Of a stretch of DNA of 30,010 nucleotides, positions 1-7,892 are shown in pieces. Below the pieces are notes generated by a model. The model searched no databases and was not told the DNA's origin. It saw nothing but the letters and a program-made list of their open reading frames with translations. Source of the DNA: Bacteroidales bacterium UBA5219. GTDB lineage: Bacteria > Bacteroidota > Bacteroidia > Bacteroidales > ML635J-15. Each line of letters opens with the position of its first letter. Within the stretch, counting starts at the first letter, position 1. The position numbers and the translations under genes are program-made. The DNA is taken from NCBI GenBank assembly GCA_002412425.1, contig DHVB01000050.1, positions 1-30,010 of the forward strand, written 5' to 3'.

Positions 1-193
1 TCCTAAAAAAGGGGACCATTATACTAAGCTTAGGTTTTAGTTTTATAGTTCTTTTATATTCAGATTCAGTTGTGGAAATTCTATTACTTAAATCTATAAA
101 AGTCTTTGAAAGTTTTTGTTTATCAATTTCAAGACTAAACATTTCATTTTCACTTTCTGATTGATTTTGTAAGAATTCGATAATTTTATTCAT
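1..193 (-). CDS. N-terminal part of an unrecognised protein, cut by the window edge
   Basis: An open frame starts at the ATG at 193-191 and runs off the left edge with 64 complete codons and no stop. The translation begins MNKIIEFLQNQSESENEMFS and is rich in Lys, Glu and Ser, with no signal peptide or membrane segment. I do not recognise the family. It lies 77 bases downstream of the restored stop of the restriction endonuclease, on the same strand. It could therefore be a further member of the restriction-modification cassette or the first gene after it. No Bacteroidota -7 box is evident in the 77-base gap, so read-through transcription from the cassette is plausible. The frame is short, so its reality rests on the open frame and coding-like composition only. 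Confidence 0.5.
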   Translation of the reverse strand, partial: MNKIIEFLQNQSESENEMFSLEIDKQKLSKTFIDLSNRISTTESEYKRTIKLKPKLSIMVPFFR

Positions 194-270
194 TGCATTT
201 TATTTAATAGCTATAACTAATAAACCCTAATTATTTCGATTCGTCCAATAATTTATAGAGTTTTTCAGTA

Positions 271-507
271 TTATTTCCAAAAATCTAATAGATTTTTAAT
301 TGCTTCTTTAAATAATTTTGGTGCTTTAACTCCTAAAATAAGTTGCCCATTTTGGTTTAGTAAAAAACCAACTTCTATTTCTACAACTTCACTCTCATTC
401 CCTCCATACAGAACAACAGTTCTTACTATTTTAAATTTTGGATAATGCTTTTTAATATAAATTTTATCGAAAGCATCATAAAATGCAAGCTCCTCTATTC
501 CCTTTTT
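271..507 (-). pseudogene. Out-of-frame C-terminal segment of the restriction endonuclease
   Basis: Reading minus-strand codons from 507 down to the TAA at 273-271 gives 78 residues without a stop. The segment begins KKGIEELAFYDAFDKIYIKK and continues with VRTVVLYGGNESEVVEIEVG and a final KEAIKNLLDFWK. It joins the 495-1658 frame exactly at the run A5G3 (minus strand, 507-500). One extra A would fuse the two into a single 462-residue protein with LGKKGIEELAF at the junction. The segment has the alternating strand/helix pattern expected after a PD-(D/E)xK core. Either the gene is truly truncated, or the base is a sequencing or assembly error. There is no start codon or ribosome site of its own. 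Confidence 0.75.
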
Positions 508-1658
508 CCTAAATTTATATTTTTGCCTTCAATGTCAATTACAATTTTATTTGATAAATCAAGCAAAACCAAATCAGGAATATGAATAATTTCAGATTTA
601 TTACCTGCTTTATATTTTTCACGATTTGTGTATTTTGCAAGTGGAATAGGCTCGCCTTCTAATGGGATAAAATAACCTTTTTCGCAACCTGCATGATTTT
701 CAAAAATTAATTGTCCATTAGCAAAGTTTTCTACAACCAAATGTATAAAAATTGTTCCCAGTTTTTCACCATCAAGGTCGTATTTCCAATATACTTCATT
801 CATTTCAGCTTTAGGAACTTTTAATCCATATAAAGAAATGTTTAATTTATTTGCAATTTGAATAAATTTATTAGTTTTCCCAACATGTTTTTGTTCTAAT
901 CCATGTTGAGTAATTTCAATTTTTTTCTTCCACCGCAATTTACGCAAAACAGCCGAAATAATTGACAATGCTCCTATATTTGGGTCATGAGAAAGTCCGT
1001 TGTTTTTAAATAATCTTCCTGAAATTTCGATTTTATCTTTTGATTTTGTAAGTAAAATAGGCACATTACCTTTTGGTGCTTTTCGCATATCAGCCTTGAA
1101 AGAAATTATTTCATTTATATTTTTAAAAGGTGTAAAGATTTTCTTGTCTAATTTTTTACCCAAAATTTCCACTCCCAATGTTAGCAATAGTTTGGTTCCA
1201 AAAACATATGTATCTGTTGGTTTTTCTTTTTGTTCTATTTGTAAATTGTAAAGCATTATTTTCTTTGTGTTCGGAAAATAATTGTCTATAAAAACAAATT
1301 TACTACAACGTTGATAAACTCCTGTATTTCGACTTTCCTTATCGTCTGTTTTTGTTTCTTCAATAGCATAGATTGGTTGGTCTTTTTGTGTTGGTTCATG
1401 TTCTTGGTAAAAGATCAAAAAATCTACAAAACTTGAATTTCCTGAAACTGTTTTAACATAAACACGATTTACCTTATTGCAACGAAAACCTGTTACTTCA
1501 TAAGTAAACGTAAATTTATCATTTTCTAAAATAGGGAAAATGCGAAGAGTATCAATAAATACTGCAGACCCATAATCTTTAGCAAATTTTCTAAATATTG
1601 TCGCCAATACTTCTTTCTTAGGACGTTCTTCTGTTAAAAACCATAGATTGTTTTTCAT
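495..1658 (-). CDS. Type II restriction endonuclease, PD-(D/E)xK fold, main part of a frameshifted gene
   Basis: The 387-residue frame begins at an ATG that overlaps the TGA of the upstream methyltransferase by four bases (ATGA). Translational coupling in a restriction-modification operon is therefore likely. Near the end is a textbook nuclease core: Pro361-Asp362, then a strand ending Glu377-Gly-Lys379 (PD-x14-ExK). A second candidate core lies in the N-terminal part: Asp79, then Glu101-Thr-Lys103. Single-chain Type IIS enzymes with two active sites are known (Mva1269I, BsmI type). Together with two methyltransferases, this suggests an asymmetric recognition site; that is inference. The frame closes 8 residues after the catalytic Lys, and homologous-looking coding sequence continues in the -1 frame (see 271-507). 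Family assignment rests on motif and context, not on a recognised relative. Confidence 0.72.
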   Translation of the reverse strand: MKNNLWFLTEERPKKEVLATIFRKFAKDYGSAVFIDTLRIFPILENDKFTFTYEVTGFRCNKVNRVYVKTVSGNSSFVDFLIFYQEHEPTQKDQPIYAIEETKTDDKESRNTGVYQRCSKFVFIDNYFPNTKKIMLYNLQIEQKEKPTDTYVFGTKLLLTLGVEILGKKLDKKIFTPFKNINEIISFKADMRKAPKGNVPILLTKSKDKIEISGRLFKNNGLSHDPNIGALSIISAVLRKLRWKKKIEITQHGLEQKHVGKTNKFIQIANKLNISLYGLKVPKAEMNEVYWKYDLDGEKLGTIFIHLVVENFANGQLIFENHAGCEKGYFIPLEGEPIPLAKYTNREKYKAGNKSEIIHIPDLVLLDLSNKIVIDIEGKNINLGKRE

Positions 1659-2716
1659 CGTTGTAAAATATAAAGTTGTTCTTTAATCATTTTTTTGTGT
1701 TTACTTTCTCCTCTATTATTACTTTTAAAACGAGTGTAATCAAACTCTATTAAATCAACTTTTCCAAAAGCTTGTAATATGGAAATTATTTGCTCTTGTG
1801 GCATAATTCCTTCATTATTATAACTTAAAATTAAAGTGTTGTATTTTCCAAATTTTGCAATTGTTTCTAATTCCTGCAATGCAGTTATTGTATTGCAAAA
1901 TTTAGATTTTTGATTTTCATAGTTGGCTCTTAATCCTGTAACTCCCTTAATAACTGGATTGTCATATTTTGCAATTGTTTCTAATAAATGATAATTTGGT
2001 GCATATTGTCGTTGATTGTATGGTGGGTCTAAATAAAAAATATCCGCTTCAACTTCACCAAGGAGATTGACTGAATTTTCGTTAAAACACTGATTATCAA
2101 AATCATTTATTATAAACTCAGTTGGTCGTAATTCCATTTTTTTAACTGCTCTAGGGTCCCATTTTTTATGAAATGCTGCATATACACCTGCTATATTTGC
2201 GTAAAATGGAACTGTTTCAACTAAACAAGCTAATAACACAAAATATTCATTTTCCGAAATTATTTTTTCTATTCTCCAATTTTCAATTTGCTGACGAATT
2301 GCATCAATAATTTTCCCATTCTCATCTGAAAAATACATTCTCGGAATTTCGAGGTGTTGTGTTCCACTTGGAGTATAATTTTGAGCAATAAATCCATTTA
2401 TCGGCTCTATTTGATTAAGATACTCTACAACTTTATATAAAGGCGAAGCAAACAAACTCCGACTTTGAAAACTGAGCTTATTTAACAGTTTTTCAAAATA
2501 TAATTCCTCGTTATTTTTTATGTATGCTTGCTGTAAAACATAAGAGAAATAAAGTAAATCTGAGGAATAAACCTGATAGTTTAATTTTTTAAAAAACTTA
2601 CCAACATTTGCTGTCCCTGAAAAAAAATCGAAAAAAGAATTTCCTTTAATGTTTTTTGATTGCATTGCTTGGTATATCTTATCAAGCAAATTCTCTTTGT
2701 TTCCAATATACCTCAT
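1655..2716 (-). CDS. D12-class DNA adenine N6-methyltransferase (second methyltransferase of the cassette)
   Basis: This 353-residue protein transfers a methyl group from S-adenosylmethionine to adenine in DNA. The motifs are in alpha (D12/Dam-like) order: N-terminal RYIGNKENLL at 2-11 (motif X), FFDFFSGTANVG at 28-39 (motif I, SAM binding), and DPPYNQRQY at 230-238 (motif IV, catalytic DPPY). Its stop overlaps the start of the endonuclease by four bases, and its ATG is only three bases after the stop of the other methyltransferase. The cassette is thus one transcription unit. It differs strongly from its neighbour outside the motifs, so the two are not a recent duplication. Two D12 enzymes next to each other usually methylate the two strands of an asymmetric site, as the two halves of M.FokI do. 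The target sequence cannot be read from the protein. Confidence 0.88.
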   Translation of the reverse strand: MRYIGNKENLLDKIYQAMQSKNIKGNSFFDFFSGTANVGKFFKKLNYQVYSSDLLYFSYVLQQAYIKNNEELYFEKLLNKLSFQSRSLFASPLYKVVEYLNQIEPINGFIAQNYTPSGTQHLEIPRMYFSDENGKIIDAIRQQIENWRIEKIISENEYFVLLACLVETVPFYANIAGVYAAFHKKWDPRAVKKMELRPTEFIINDFDNQCFNENSVNLLGEVEADIFYLDPPYNQRQYAPNYHLLETIAKYDNPVIKGVTGLRANYENQKSKFCNTITALQELETIAKFGKYNTLILSYNNEGIMPQEQIISILQAFGKVDLIEFDYTRFKSNNRGESKHKKMIKEQLYILQR

Positions 2717-2719
2717 AAA

Positions 2720-3655
2720 TCAAAATAAATTATCAAAAAGTGTTGGTTCTTTAATTGGTTTTTCAGGTTCGTAATTTGTTATTAAAACTTCTATGCTCGC
2801 ATTTTTATCACGCACAATAGTTTGATAATTAGAATTTGAATAGTTGTAATCAATAAAATTAATTTTATAATTTGGATTGTTATTAATCCAAGTTTTCAAA
2901 ATCTTATTTGATTTCCCCTTGTGTTCTAACACATTAGAAAGAGCAAATTTTATATTTTTCCCATTCAAATCATCTAACAAATTCAATAATTCTTCTTCTT
3001 CTTTTTCTGTCCATCCTTTAAAACCACGTTTTCCGTCATTATAAGTTCCTGTTGTAATTAAATAAGGTGGATCGCAATAAACAAAATCGTTTATTCCAAA
3101 ATTGGAAAAATCAAAATCATTAAAACAAAAATCAGAAAATTCAATATTTATCTCTTTTATTCTAAGGATAAAACGCACTAAATTTTGCCTCATTGTAGCA
3201 TTAAAACTACTTCGTTCACGACCAAAAGGATTGTTAAACTCGTGGCTATTATTAAAGCGAATTTGATGATTGAAAGAAAATGCAACTAAAACAAACAAAT
3301 CTAAAGGGTTTTTATGTTCATTATACTCTTTTCGTAAATTTTTATAACCTGTTTCATTTGTCAAAGACAAATTAAAATCATTAATTCGCTTTTCGATATA
3401 TTTCAAAGTATTATCCATACTATTTTGTTGAAACACTTTGTACATTTCAATTAAATAGCTCAAAATATCGTTGCAATAAATTTTATTAGCAGTTACATTA
3501 ATTCCAACATTACAACCTCCTGCAAATAAATCAATAAAATTATCGATATGCTTTGGAAACAAAGGCAGAAGTTGAGGCAACAGTTTTGATTTTCCGCCAA
3601 TATAATTTAATGGGGATTTTATTTGTCTTAATTTGTATGTTTGTAAAACTGACAT
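2720..3655 (-). CDS. D12-class DNA adenine N6-methyltransferase (first methyltransferase of the cassette, Dam-like)
   Basis: This 311-residue protein has the Dam/DpnII-methylase layout: PLNYIGGKSKLL at 15-26 (motif X), DNFIDLFAGGCNVG at 38-51 (motif I), and FVYCDPPYLITTGTY from 191 (motif IV, DPPY at 195-198). The length is normal for a D12 methyltransferase. It is the first gene of the cassette, and a -7 promoter box (3705-3712) lies about 50 bases upstream. Methylation may therefore be established before the endonuclease is made. The cassette sits directly behind ruvC in the same direction, with 82 bases between. This looks like an insertion after the serS-TPR-ruvC cluster, although no integrase or flanking repeat is visible. 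Confidence 0.9.
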   Translation of the reverse strand: MSVLQTYKLRQIKSPLNYIGGKSKLLPQLLPLFPKHIDNFIDLFAGGCNVGINVTANKIYCNDILSYLIEMYKVFQQNSMDNTLKYIEKRINDFNLSLTNETGYKNLRKEYNEHKNPLDLFVLVAFSFNHQIRFNNSHEFNNPFGRERSSFNATMRQNLVRFILRIKEINIEFSDFCFNDFDFSNFGINDFVYCDPPYLITTGTYNDGKRGFKGWTEKEEEELLNLLDDLNGKNIKFALSNVLEHKGKSNKILKTWINNNPNYKINFIDYNYSNSNYQTIVRDKNASIEVLITNYEPEKPIKEPTLFDNLF

Positions 3656-3704
3656 TCTTATTTTCTATTCCCGCAATTTAAAAATAATTTTCAAAAAATC
3701 AATA

Positions 3705-3712
3705 CAAATATA
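3705..3712 (-). promoter_or_regulatory. Possible -7 promoter box of the restriction-modification cassette
   Basis: On the minus strand the sequence TATATTTG matches the Bacteroidota -7 consensus TAnnTTTG. It ends 49 bases before the first methyltransferase ATG. A TTG lies 14 bases upstream of it, closer than the usual 19-21, so only the -7 element is convincing. Confidence 0.35.
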
Positions 3713-3737
3713 AGTATTTTAATTCACAAAATGCCCC

Positions 3738-4295
3738 CTAATACTCAATATTCTTCCTGTCAACATAGTCTTTCCAATTTTTGATTTTTGAGTCAGAAGT
3801 GATTTTTTCTTTTTGGTAGTAATGGCACATTGCAGCTGCTAAACCGTCTGTAGCGTCAAGTTCTTTTGGGAGTTCTTCAAGTTTTAAAAGTTTTTGCAAC
3901 ATTCCTGCAACTTGCTCTTTTGAAGCTGCTCCACTACCTGTAATTGCTAACTTAATTTTTCGCGGTGCATATTCATAAATTGGTATTGTTCGAGTAAGTG
4001 CCGCTGAAATTGCCGCTCCTTGTGCTCTGCCAAGTTTTAGCATAGACTGCACATTCTTTCCCTGAAAAGGCGATTCTATTGCAAGCTCATCGGGCTTAAA
4101 ACCATCTATAAGTTGAATTGTCCTTTCGTAAATATGCTTTAATTTATTGAAATGCCCATCGAGTTTTCGCATGTCAACAACTCCAAAACCAACACATTCA
4201 ATAGTTTTTCCTTTTTCATGAATAACTCCGTAACCCATAATGTTGGTTCCTGGGTCAATTCCTAAAATTACTCTATCTTTTTCTACCTTTTCCAT
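3738..4295 (-). CDS. ruvC: Crossover junction endodeoxyribonuclease RuvC
   Basis: RuvC is the dimeric endonuclease that resolves Holliday junctions by paired nicks, acting with the RuvAB branch-migration motor. The 185-residue protein has the four acidic catalytic residues at family spacing: Asp14 in LGIDPGTNIMGYG, Glu74 in LAIESPF, Asp147 and Asp150 in DATDGLAAAMCHYY (E. coli Asp7, Glu66, Asp138, Asp141). Basic residues around GRAQGAA and YAPRKIK fit DNA contact. The ATG follows the TPR gene's stop with no gap, so the two are co-transcribed and probably translationally coupled. The tail after about residue 163 is a short lineage-specific extension. It is the last gene of the cluster before the restriction cassette. 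Confidence 0.97.
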   Translation of the reverse strand: MEKVEKDRVILGIDPGTNIMGYGVIHEKGKTIECVGFGVVDMRKLDGHFNKLKHIYERTIQLIDGFKPDELAIESPFQGKNVQSMLKLGRAQGAAISAALTRTIPIYEYAPRKIKLAITGSGAASKEQVAGMLQKLLKLEELPKELDATDGLAAAMCHYYQKEKITSDSKIKNWKDYVDRKNIEY

Positions 4296-6110
4296 TTATT
4301 TGCTCTCGCTCAAACGCCGTAAATTTTTTCTTGCCTCTACAGTAAAAATACTGCCAGGATAGTCTTTTATTAATTTTAAATAAGCCTCTTGAGCTGTATC
4401 GAAATGTCTAAGTTTTTCTTGACAAACTGCATATTTAAAAAGTGCATTATCGCCCAAAATATCATAGTAATATGTTGTAGCAACTTGATTGTAATAAGAT
4501 GATGCTTTTTCGTAATTGCCAATAGCTTGATAAATTTCTCCTTTTCTATACAATACATCATCAATAAGTCCATGATTTGGATAAAGCTCAACAATAGAGT
4601 CCAAGCCTGCAAAAGCTCTTTCGTATTGCTTTGAGAAAATGTAAAAATCGGCTCTGGCAAAAATTTGCATTGTGGTTTCTGTTGTGTCCAAATTATAATT
4701 GTCGGAAATGAACATGCTCAATTCCATAGCATCATTAGCAATAAGTTTAGAAGTGCTGGCTTTCAACACATCTAACTGTGCTTGTGCCCATTTAAACTGT
4801 CCTGTATAATATGCAAGTTTTGCCTTTCTAAATCTTGCTTCATGCCCTATTGGACGCTCAGTGGCAGCTTTTTCAACTTCTGCATAAGTTAATATAGCTT
4901 CCCAAGTATTTTCACTTAAAAAATAAATATCTGCAAGCAAAAGTTTTAATGTTAATGTTTGCTCTGTAATAAATCTATTATCTTCTATGCTTTTTACAGC
5001 CAAATTGATTGCACTATCATAATTATTCAAATAAAAAGCATCTAAATTTATTATTGCATAAATTATTTTATAAGTTTCTTTACGTGGGAGGACTTTCAAG
5101 GATTCTTCGAGCTTGTTTCTTAATTGAGTTAGCTCGTCTTTGCTTGGCTTTTCTTGATTTAAAGTTTTAACATAAAGCACATTCAAACTTTCGACATAAG
5201 CAGAACTATAATATGCGTTGTCTGTGCCTTTATTCATAATATAATTAAAAGCCTCGAGAGCTAAATCGTATTCTAAATTTTCAAATAAAATTATTCCATA
5301 ATTTAAAATATCGCTTTCAGATTTTTTATTTCTTTTGTCTATTGCAAAAAGTTGATTGAGAGCAAGTCTAAATCGCCCTGTTTGAGTGTATTGCCAAATT
5401 ATTAATTGTGAATATACCTCAACTTGCGGTTTTTTCTGTATTCTGTCCATTACGCTTGTCTCAACAATATCGTCAATGCTTTGGTCAATATCGTTTGTCA
5501 TAACATATTGTAAGCGCGATTGAATTACATTCAAATTTTGAGGATATTCTTCCAAATAATCAAGATAATAACTCATCATTTTAGGATAATCTCTCTGCAC
5601 ATAAAATAAATTTCCCAACTCCATAGTGTAATCGTAATTTGTGTTTTTCACTCCTTCTAAATACACTTTTTCTGCATATTCATATTGACGATAACCCGTG
5701 AAAACAGCGGCGGCTGCATTTATATTATTTCTATTTAACTTTACAATTTCAACAACTTTATCAAATTCGGCAATTGCATCTTTAAAACGGTTGGTTTGCT
5801 GATAAACCATTCCTAAATCTATCATTAAATAAAAATCATTTGCATTTTTTTTAATTTCTTTTTTAAGAAATTTTTCTGCTGTATCAAATTCTTTAAGTTC
5901 TGAAAGACATCTTAGGTAATAGTCTCTATTGTTTTTGTAGCCGTTTTGCCTATATAATTTTTCATATAAAGTAGCTGCTTTTTCAAATTCTTTGTTTTGA
6001 TAATATCTAAAAGCTAACTGAGCATCAGCATTTTGCGAAAAGGCAGAAAACTGGCTAAAAACTGTAAAAACAATTAGAAAAATAAAATATTTATATAGTT
6101 TAAAATTCAC
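4296..6110 (-). CDS. Secreted or periplasmic tetratricopeptide-repeat protein
   Basis: This 604-residue protein opens with a signal peptide (basic NFKLYKY, a hydrophobic stretch to about residue 20, then FSAFSQNADA). Helical repeats follow almost throughout. Clear TPR units include the region 28-60 (AFRYYQNKEFEKAATLYEKLY) and 80-120 (LGMVYQQTNRFKDAIAEFDKVV). Others are near the C-terminus (GEIYQAIGNYEKASSYYNQV and FDTAQEAYLKLIKDYPGS, the latter close to YbgF/BamD-type repeats). TPR proteins scaffold complexes; no enzyme motif is visible. The start is GTG (6110-6108), chosen because it gives a complete signal peptide nine bases after serS. It sits between serS and ruvC with no room for separate promoters. 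Its role is unknown; cell-envelope assembly is only a guess from the repeat type and signal. Confidence 0.85.
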   Translation of the reverse strand: MNFKLYKYFIFLIVFTVFSQFSAFSQNADAQLAFRYYQNKEFEKAATLYEKLYRQNGYKNNRDYYLRCLSELKEFDTAEKFLKKEIKKNANDFYLMIDLGMVYQQTNRFKDAIAEFDKVVEIVKLNRNNINAAAAVFTGYRQYEYAEKVYLEGVKNTNYDYTMELGNLFYVQRDYPKMMSYYLDYLEEYPQNLNVIQSRLQYVMTNDIDQSIDDIVETSVMDRIQKKPQVEVYSQLIIWQYTQTGRFRLALNQLFAIDKRNKKSESDILNYGIILFENLEYDLALEAFNYIMNKGTDNAYYSSAYVESLNVLYVKTLNQEKPSKDELTQLRNKLEESLKVLPRKETYKIIYAIINLDAFYLNNYDSAINLAVKSIEDNRFITEQTLTLKLLLADIYFLSENTWEAILTYAEVEKAATERPIGHEARFRKAKLAYYTGQFKWAQAQLDVLKASTSKLIANDAMELSMFISDNYNLDTTETTMQIFARADFYIFSKQYERAFAGLDSIVELYPNHGLIDDVLYRKGEIYQAIGNYEKASSYYNQVATTYYYDILGDNALFKYAVCQEKLRHFDTAQEAYLKLIKDYPGSIFTVEARKNLRRLSESK

Positions 6111-6119
6111 TTTTAAATT

Positions 6120-7394
6120 TTATTTTGTAATAATATCAAAACCTGTAAAATGTCTTAACACTTCTGGCACAACTATTCCTTTTTCTGTTTGATTATTTTC
6201 TAATAATGCAGCCATAATTCGTGGCAATGCCAATGCCGAACCATTTAAACTATGTGCCAAGCGTGTTTTTTTCTCGTTTTCTGGTCTATATCTTAGTTTA
6301 AGTCTATTGGCTTGAAAATCTTCGAAATTAGAAACCGAACTTACTTCTAACCATCTTTCTTGAGCAGCAGAAAACACTTCAAAATCAAAAGTCAAAGCCG
6401 AAGTAAAACTAATATCTCCACCACAAAGTTTTAAAATACGATATGGTAAATTTAGTTTTATCAATAAAGATTCTATATGATTTTTCATTTCTTCTAAAAC
6501 AGCATAAGAATTTTCTGGCTTAGCTATTTGCACAATTTCTACTTTATCGAATTGATGTAAGCGATTTAATCCTCTTACATGAGCTCCCCAAGAACCTGCC
6601 TCGCGTCTGAAACAAGCTGAATAAGCAACATTTTTTATAGGAAAATCTTTTTCTTCTAATATCACATTTCTATAAATGTTGGTAACAGGCACTTCAGCTG
6701 TTGGAATTAAGTAAAAATTATCCAAAGTAATATGATACATTTGTCCTTCTTTGTCGGGAAGTTGACCTGTGCCAAAACCAGAATCTTCGTTCACTAATAG
6801 CGGTGGTTGAATTTCGGTATATCCTGCTTTTTCGGCTTGGTCTAAGAAGAAATTTATCAAAGCTCTTTGAAGTTTTGCTCCTTTGCCTTTATAAACAGGA
6901 AATCCAGCTCCAGTTATTTTTGTACCAAGCTCAAAATCAATAATATCATATTCTTTTATTAAATCCCAATGAGGTTTTTTAACAGTTAAGTCTGGCATTT
7001 TTCCGCCTTCTTTAACTATTTCATTATCTTCTGCTGTTTTTCCTGCAGGAACAGACTCGTGAGGGATATTTGGCAACAAAACGATAATAGAATCCATTTC
7101 TTTTTCGACAGAGCTGAGCAAGTCTTCGAATTTTTGCAATTCTTCTTTAATGCCTACAGTCTTTCCCTTTGCTTGTTCTGCTTCGTCTTTTTTCTTTTGA
7201 GCGTATAAAATTCCAATTTCTTTAGAAATATCATTTAATTGAGATTGAAGATTATCTTTATTAAATTGATAATCTTTTCTTTTATTGTCGAGTTCAATTA
7301 TTTTTTCAATTAATTCTTCCGCCTCAAAGTTTTTCACTCTAAGTTGTTTGATAACTCTGTCTTTTTCTTCTCTAATTAATCTTAATGTCAACAT
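6120..7394 (-). CDS. serS: Serine-tRNA ligase
   Basis: This class II aminoacyl-tRNA synthetase charges tRNA-Ser (and tRNA-Sec where present) with serine. The 424-residue length is usual. The order is: an N-terminal antiparallel coiled-coil arm (about 25-105, Glu/Lys rich) that binds the long variable arm of tRNA-Ser; the TAEVP serine-site loop at 232-236; motif 2 around CFRREAGSWGAHVRGLNRLHQF (261-282); and motif 3 at NGSALALPRIMAALLEN (384-400). The catalytic domain is intact. It heads the serS-TPR-ruvC unit. A near-consensus -7 box (TAACTTCG, minus strand, 7418-7411) lies 17 bases upstream of the ATG and may be its promoter. The region upstream of that is the repeat-rich spacer described separately. 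Confidence 0.97.
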   Translation of the reverse strand: MLTLRLIREEKDRVIKQLRVKNFEAEELIEKIIELDNKRKDYQFNKDNLQSQLNDISKEIGILYAQKKKDEAEQAKGKTVGIKEELQKFEDLLSSVEKEMDSIIVLLPNIPHESVPAGKTAEDNEIVKEGGKMPDLTVKKPHWDLIKEYDIIDFELGTKITGAGFPVYKGKGAKLQRALINFFLDQAEKAGYTEIQPPLLVNEDSGFGTGQLPDKEGQMYHITLDNFYLIPTAEVPVTNIYRNVILEEKDFPIKNVAYSACFRREAGSWGAHVRGLNRLHQFDKVEIVQIAKPENSYAVLEEMKNHIESLLIKLNLPYRILKLCGGDISFTSALTFDFEVFSAAQERWLEVSSVSNFEDFQANRLKLRYRPENEKKTRLAHSLNGSALALPRIMAALLENNQTEKGIVVPEVLRHFTGFDIITK

Positions 7395-7428
7395 AGATAT
7401 AAATTTTCTGCGAAGTTAGAAAAAATAT

Positions 7429-7461
7429 CAGTTAAAAGTTAAAAGTTAAAAGTTAAAAGTT
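7429..7461 (+). repeat. Heptad tandem repeat (GTTAAAA)4
   Basis: CA followed by four perfect copies of GTTAAAA and a partial fifth unit (GTT). It is directly followed by GGATTTTTAAAAAA. The same arrangement, with two units, recurs at 7893-7910. Confidence 0.9.
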
Positions 7462-7544
7462 GGATTTTTAAAAAATTAATTTAAAAACCTTTAATAATGA
7501 CTGCGAGTTCAACTTTTCTTTCTTCATAAACTTTTGCTTTCAGC

Positions 7545-7562
7545 GAGCTCGTAAACTCGGTT
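7545..7562 (+). repeat. Direct repeat GAGCTCGTAAACTCGGTT, copy 1
   Basis: This 18-base word is repeated exactly at 8033-8050, and both copies are followed within a few bases by AACTT. The two copies bracket most of the spacer. Confidence 0.85.
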
Positions 7563-7596
7563 GAAACTTGAGAAACTTTTAATTATGTTTATTGTG

Positions 7597-7612
7597 TTGC
7601 CCTTGCGGGCAA
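7597..7612. repeat. Small hairpin TTGCCC-TTGC-GGGCAA
   Basis: Perfect 6-base inverted repeat with a 4-base loop. It is the first of three compact palindromes within 85 bases. Confidence 0.75.
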
Positions 7613-7632
7613 AGCCTTTGAGAGGGCATCAT

Positions 7633-7653
7633 ACCGTAGGCTTCACCTACGGT
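7633..7653. repeat. Small hairpin ACCGTAGG-CTTCA-CCTACGGT
   Basis: Perfect 8-base inverted repeat with a 5-base loop. There is no T-run on either side, so it is not an intrinsic terminator. Confidence 0.8.
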
Positions 7654-7663
7654 TAATCACATG

Positions 7664-7678
7664 TTGTCCTACGGACAA
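7664..7678. repeat. Small hairpin TTGTCC-TAC-GGACAA
   Basis: Perfect 6-base inverted repeat with a 3-base loop, 10 bases after the preceding hairpin. Confidence 0.75.
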
Positions 7679-7695
7679 ACCACACACGCTTACCC

Positions 7696-7760
7696 GCTCG
7701 CTCGGATTTTTAATCCAAGTGTAACATTACCAAGCACTCGGATTATAAATCCGAGCGAGC
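7696..7760. repeat. Long inverted repeat, 26-base arms, 13-base loop
   Basis: The arm at 7696-7721 (beginning GCTCGCTCGGATTT) and the arm at 7735-7760 (ending AAATCCGAGCGAGC) are reverse complements with two mismatches. As RNA this would be a very stable hairpin. Each arm contains GGATT...AATCC, so it also has internal symmetry. It lacks a following T-run. Confidence 0.85.
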
Positions 7761-7803
7761 TTCATGGGTGTTGAAAGCGAGCTTCATAGGTGTTGGGGGC
7801 GAG
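7755..7803 (+). repeat. 22-base tandem repeat, 2.2 copies
   Basis: GCGAGCTTCATGGGTGTTG plus three bases (7755-7776) is repeated at 7777-7798 with one internal change (ATGGG to ATAGG) and a different last triplet. A third GCGAG follows at 7799-7803. The first unit overlaps the end of the long inverted repeat. Confidence 0.8.
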
Positions 7804-7892
7804 CGGATTAGGCTGTTTATAATAAGTTTTAAAACAACATTCAAGGTGTTTCAGAAGTGTTAAAATGCAAGGCTCTGAAATTGAGGACGAAT

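Noticed and set aside
495..510. Programmed -1 ribosomal frameshift in the endonuclease
   Set aside because: The site A-AAA-AGG would not re-pair in the A site after slipping, and the zero-frame stop is so close that a short A run indel is the simpler explanation.
1..3655. A larger novel defence island
   Set aside because: Only the restriction cassette and one truncated unknown gene are visible; no helicase, NTPase, toxin or reverse transcriptase is present in the window.
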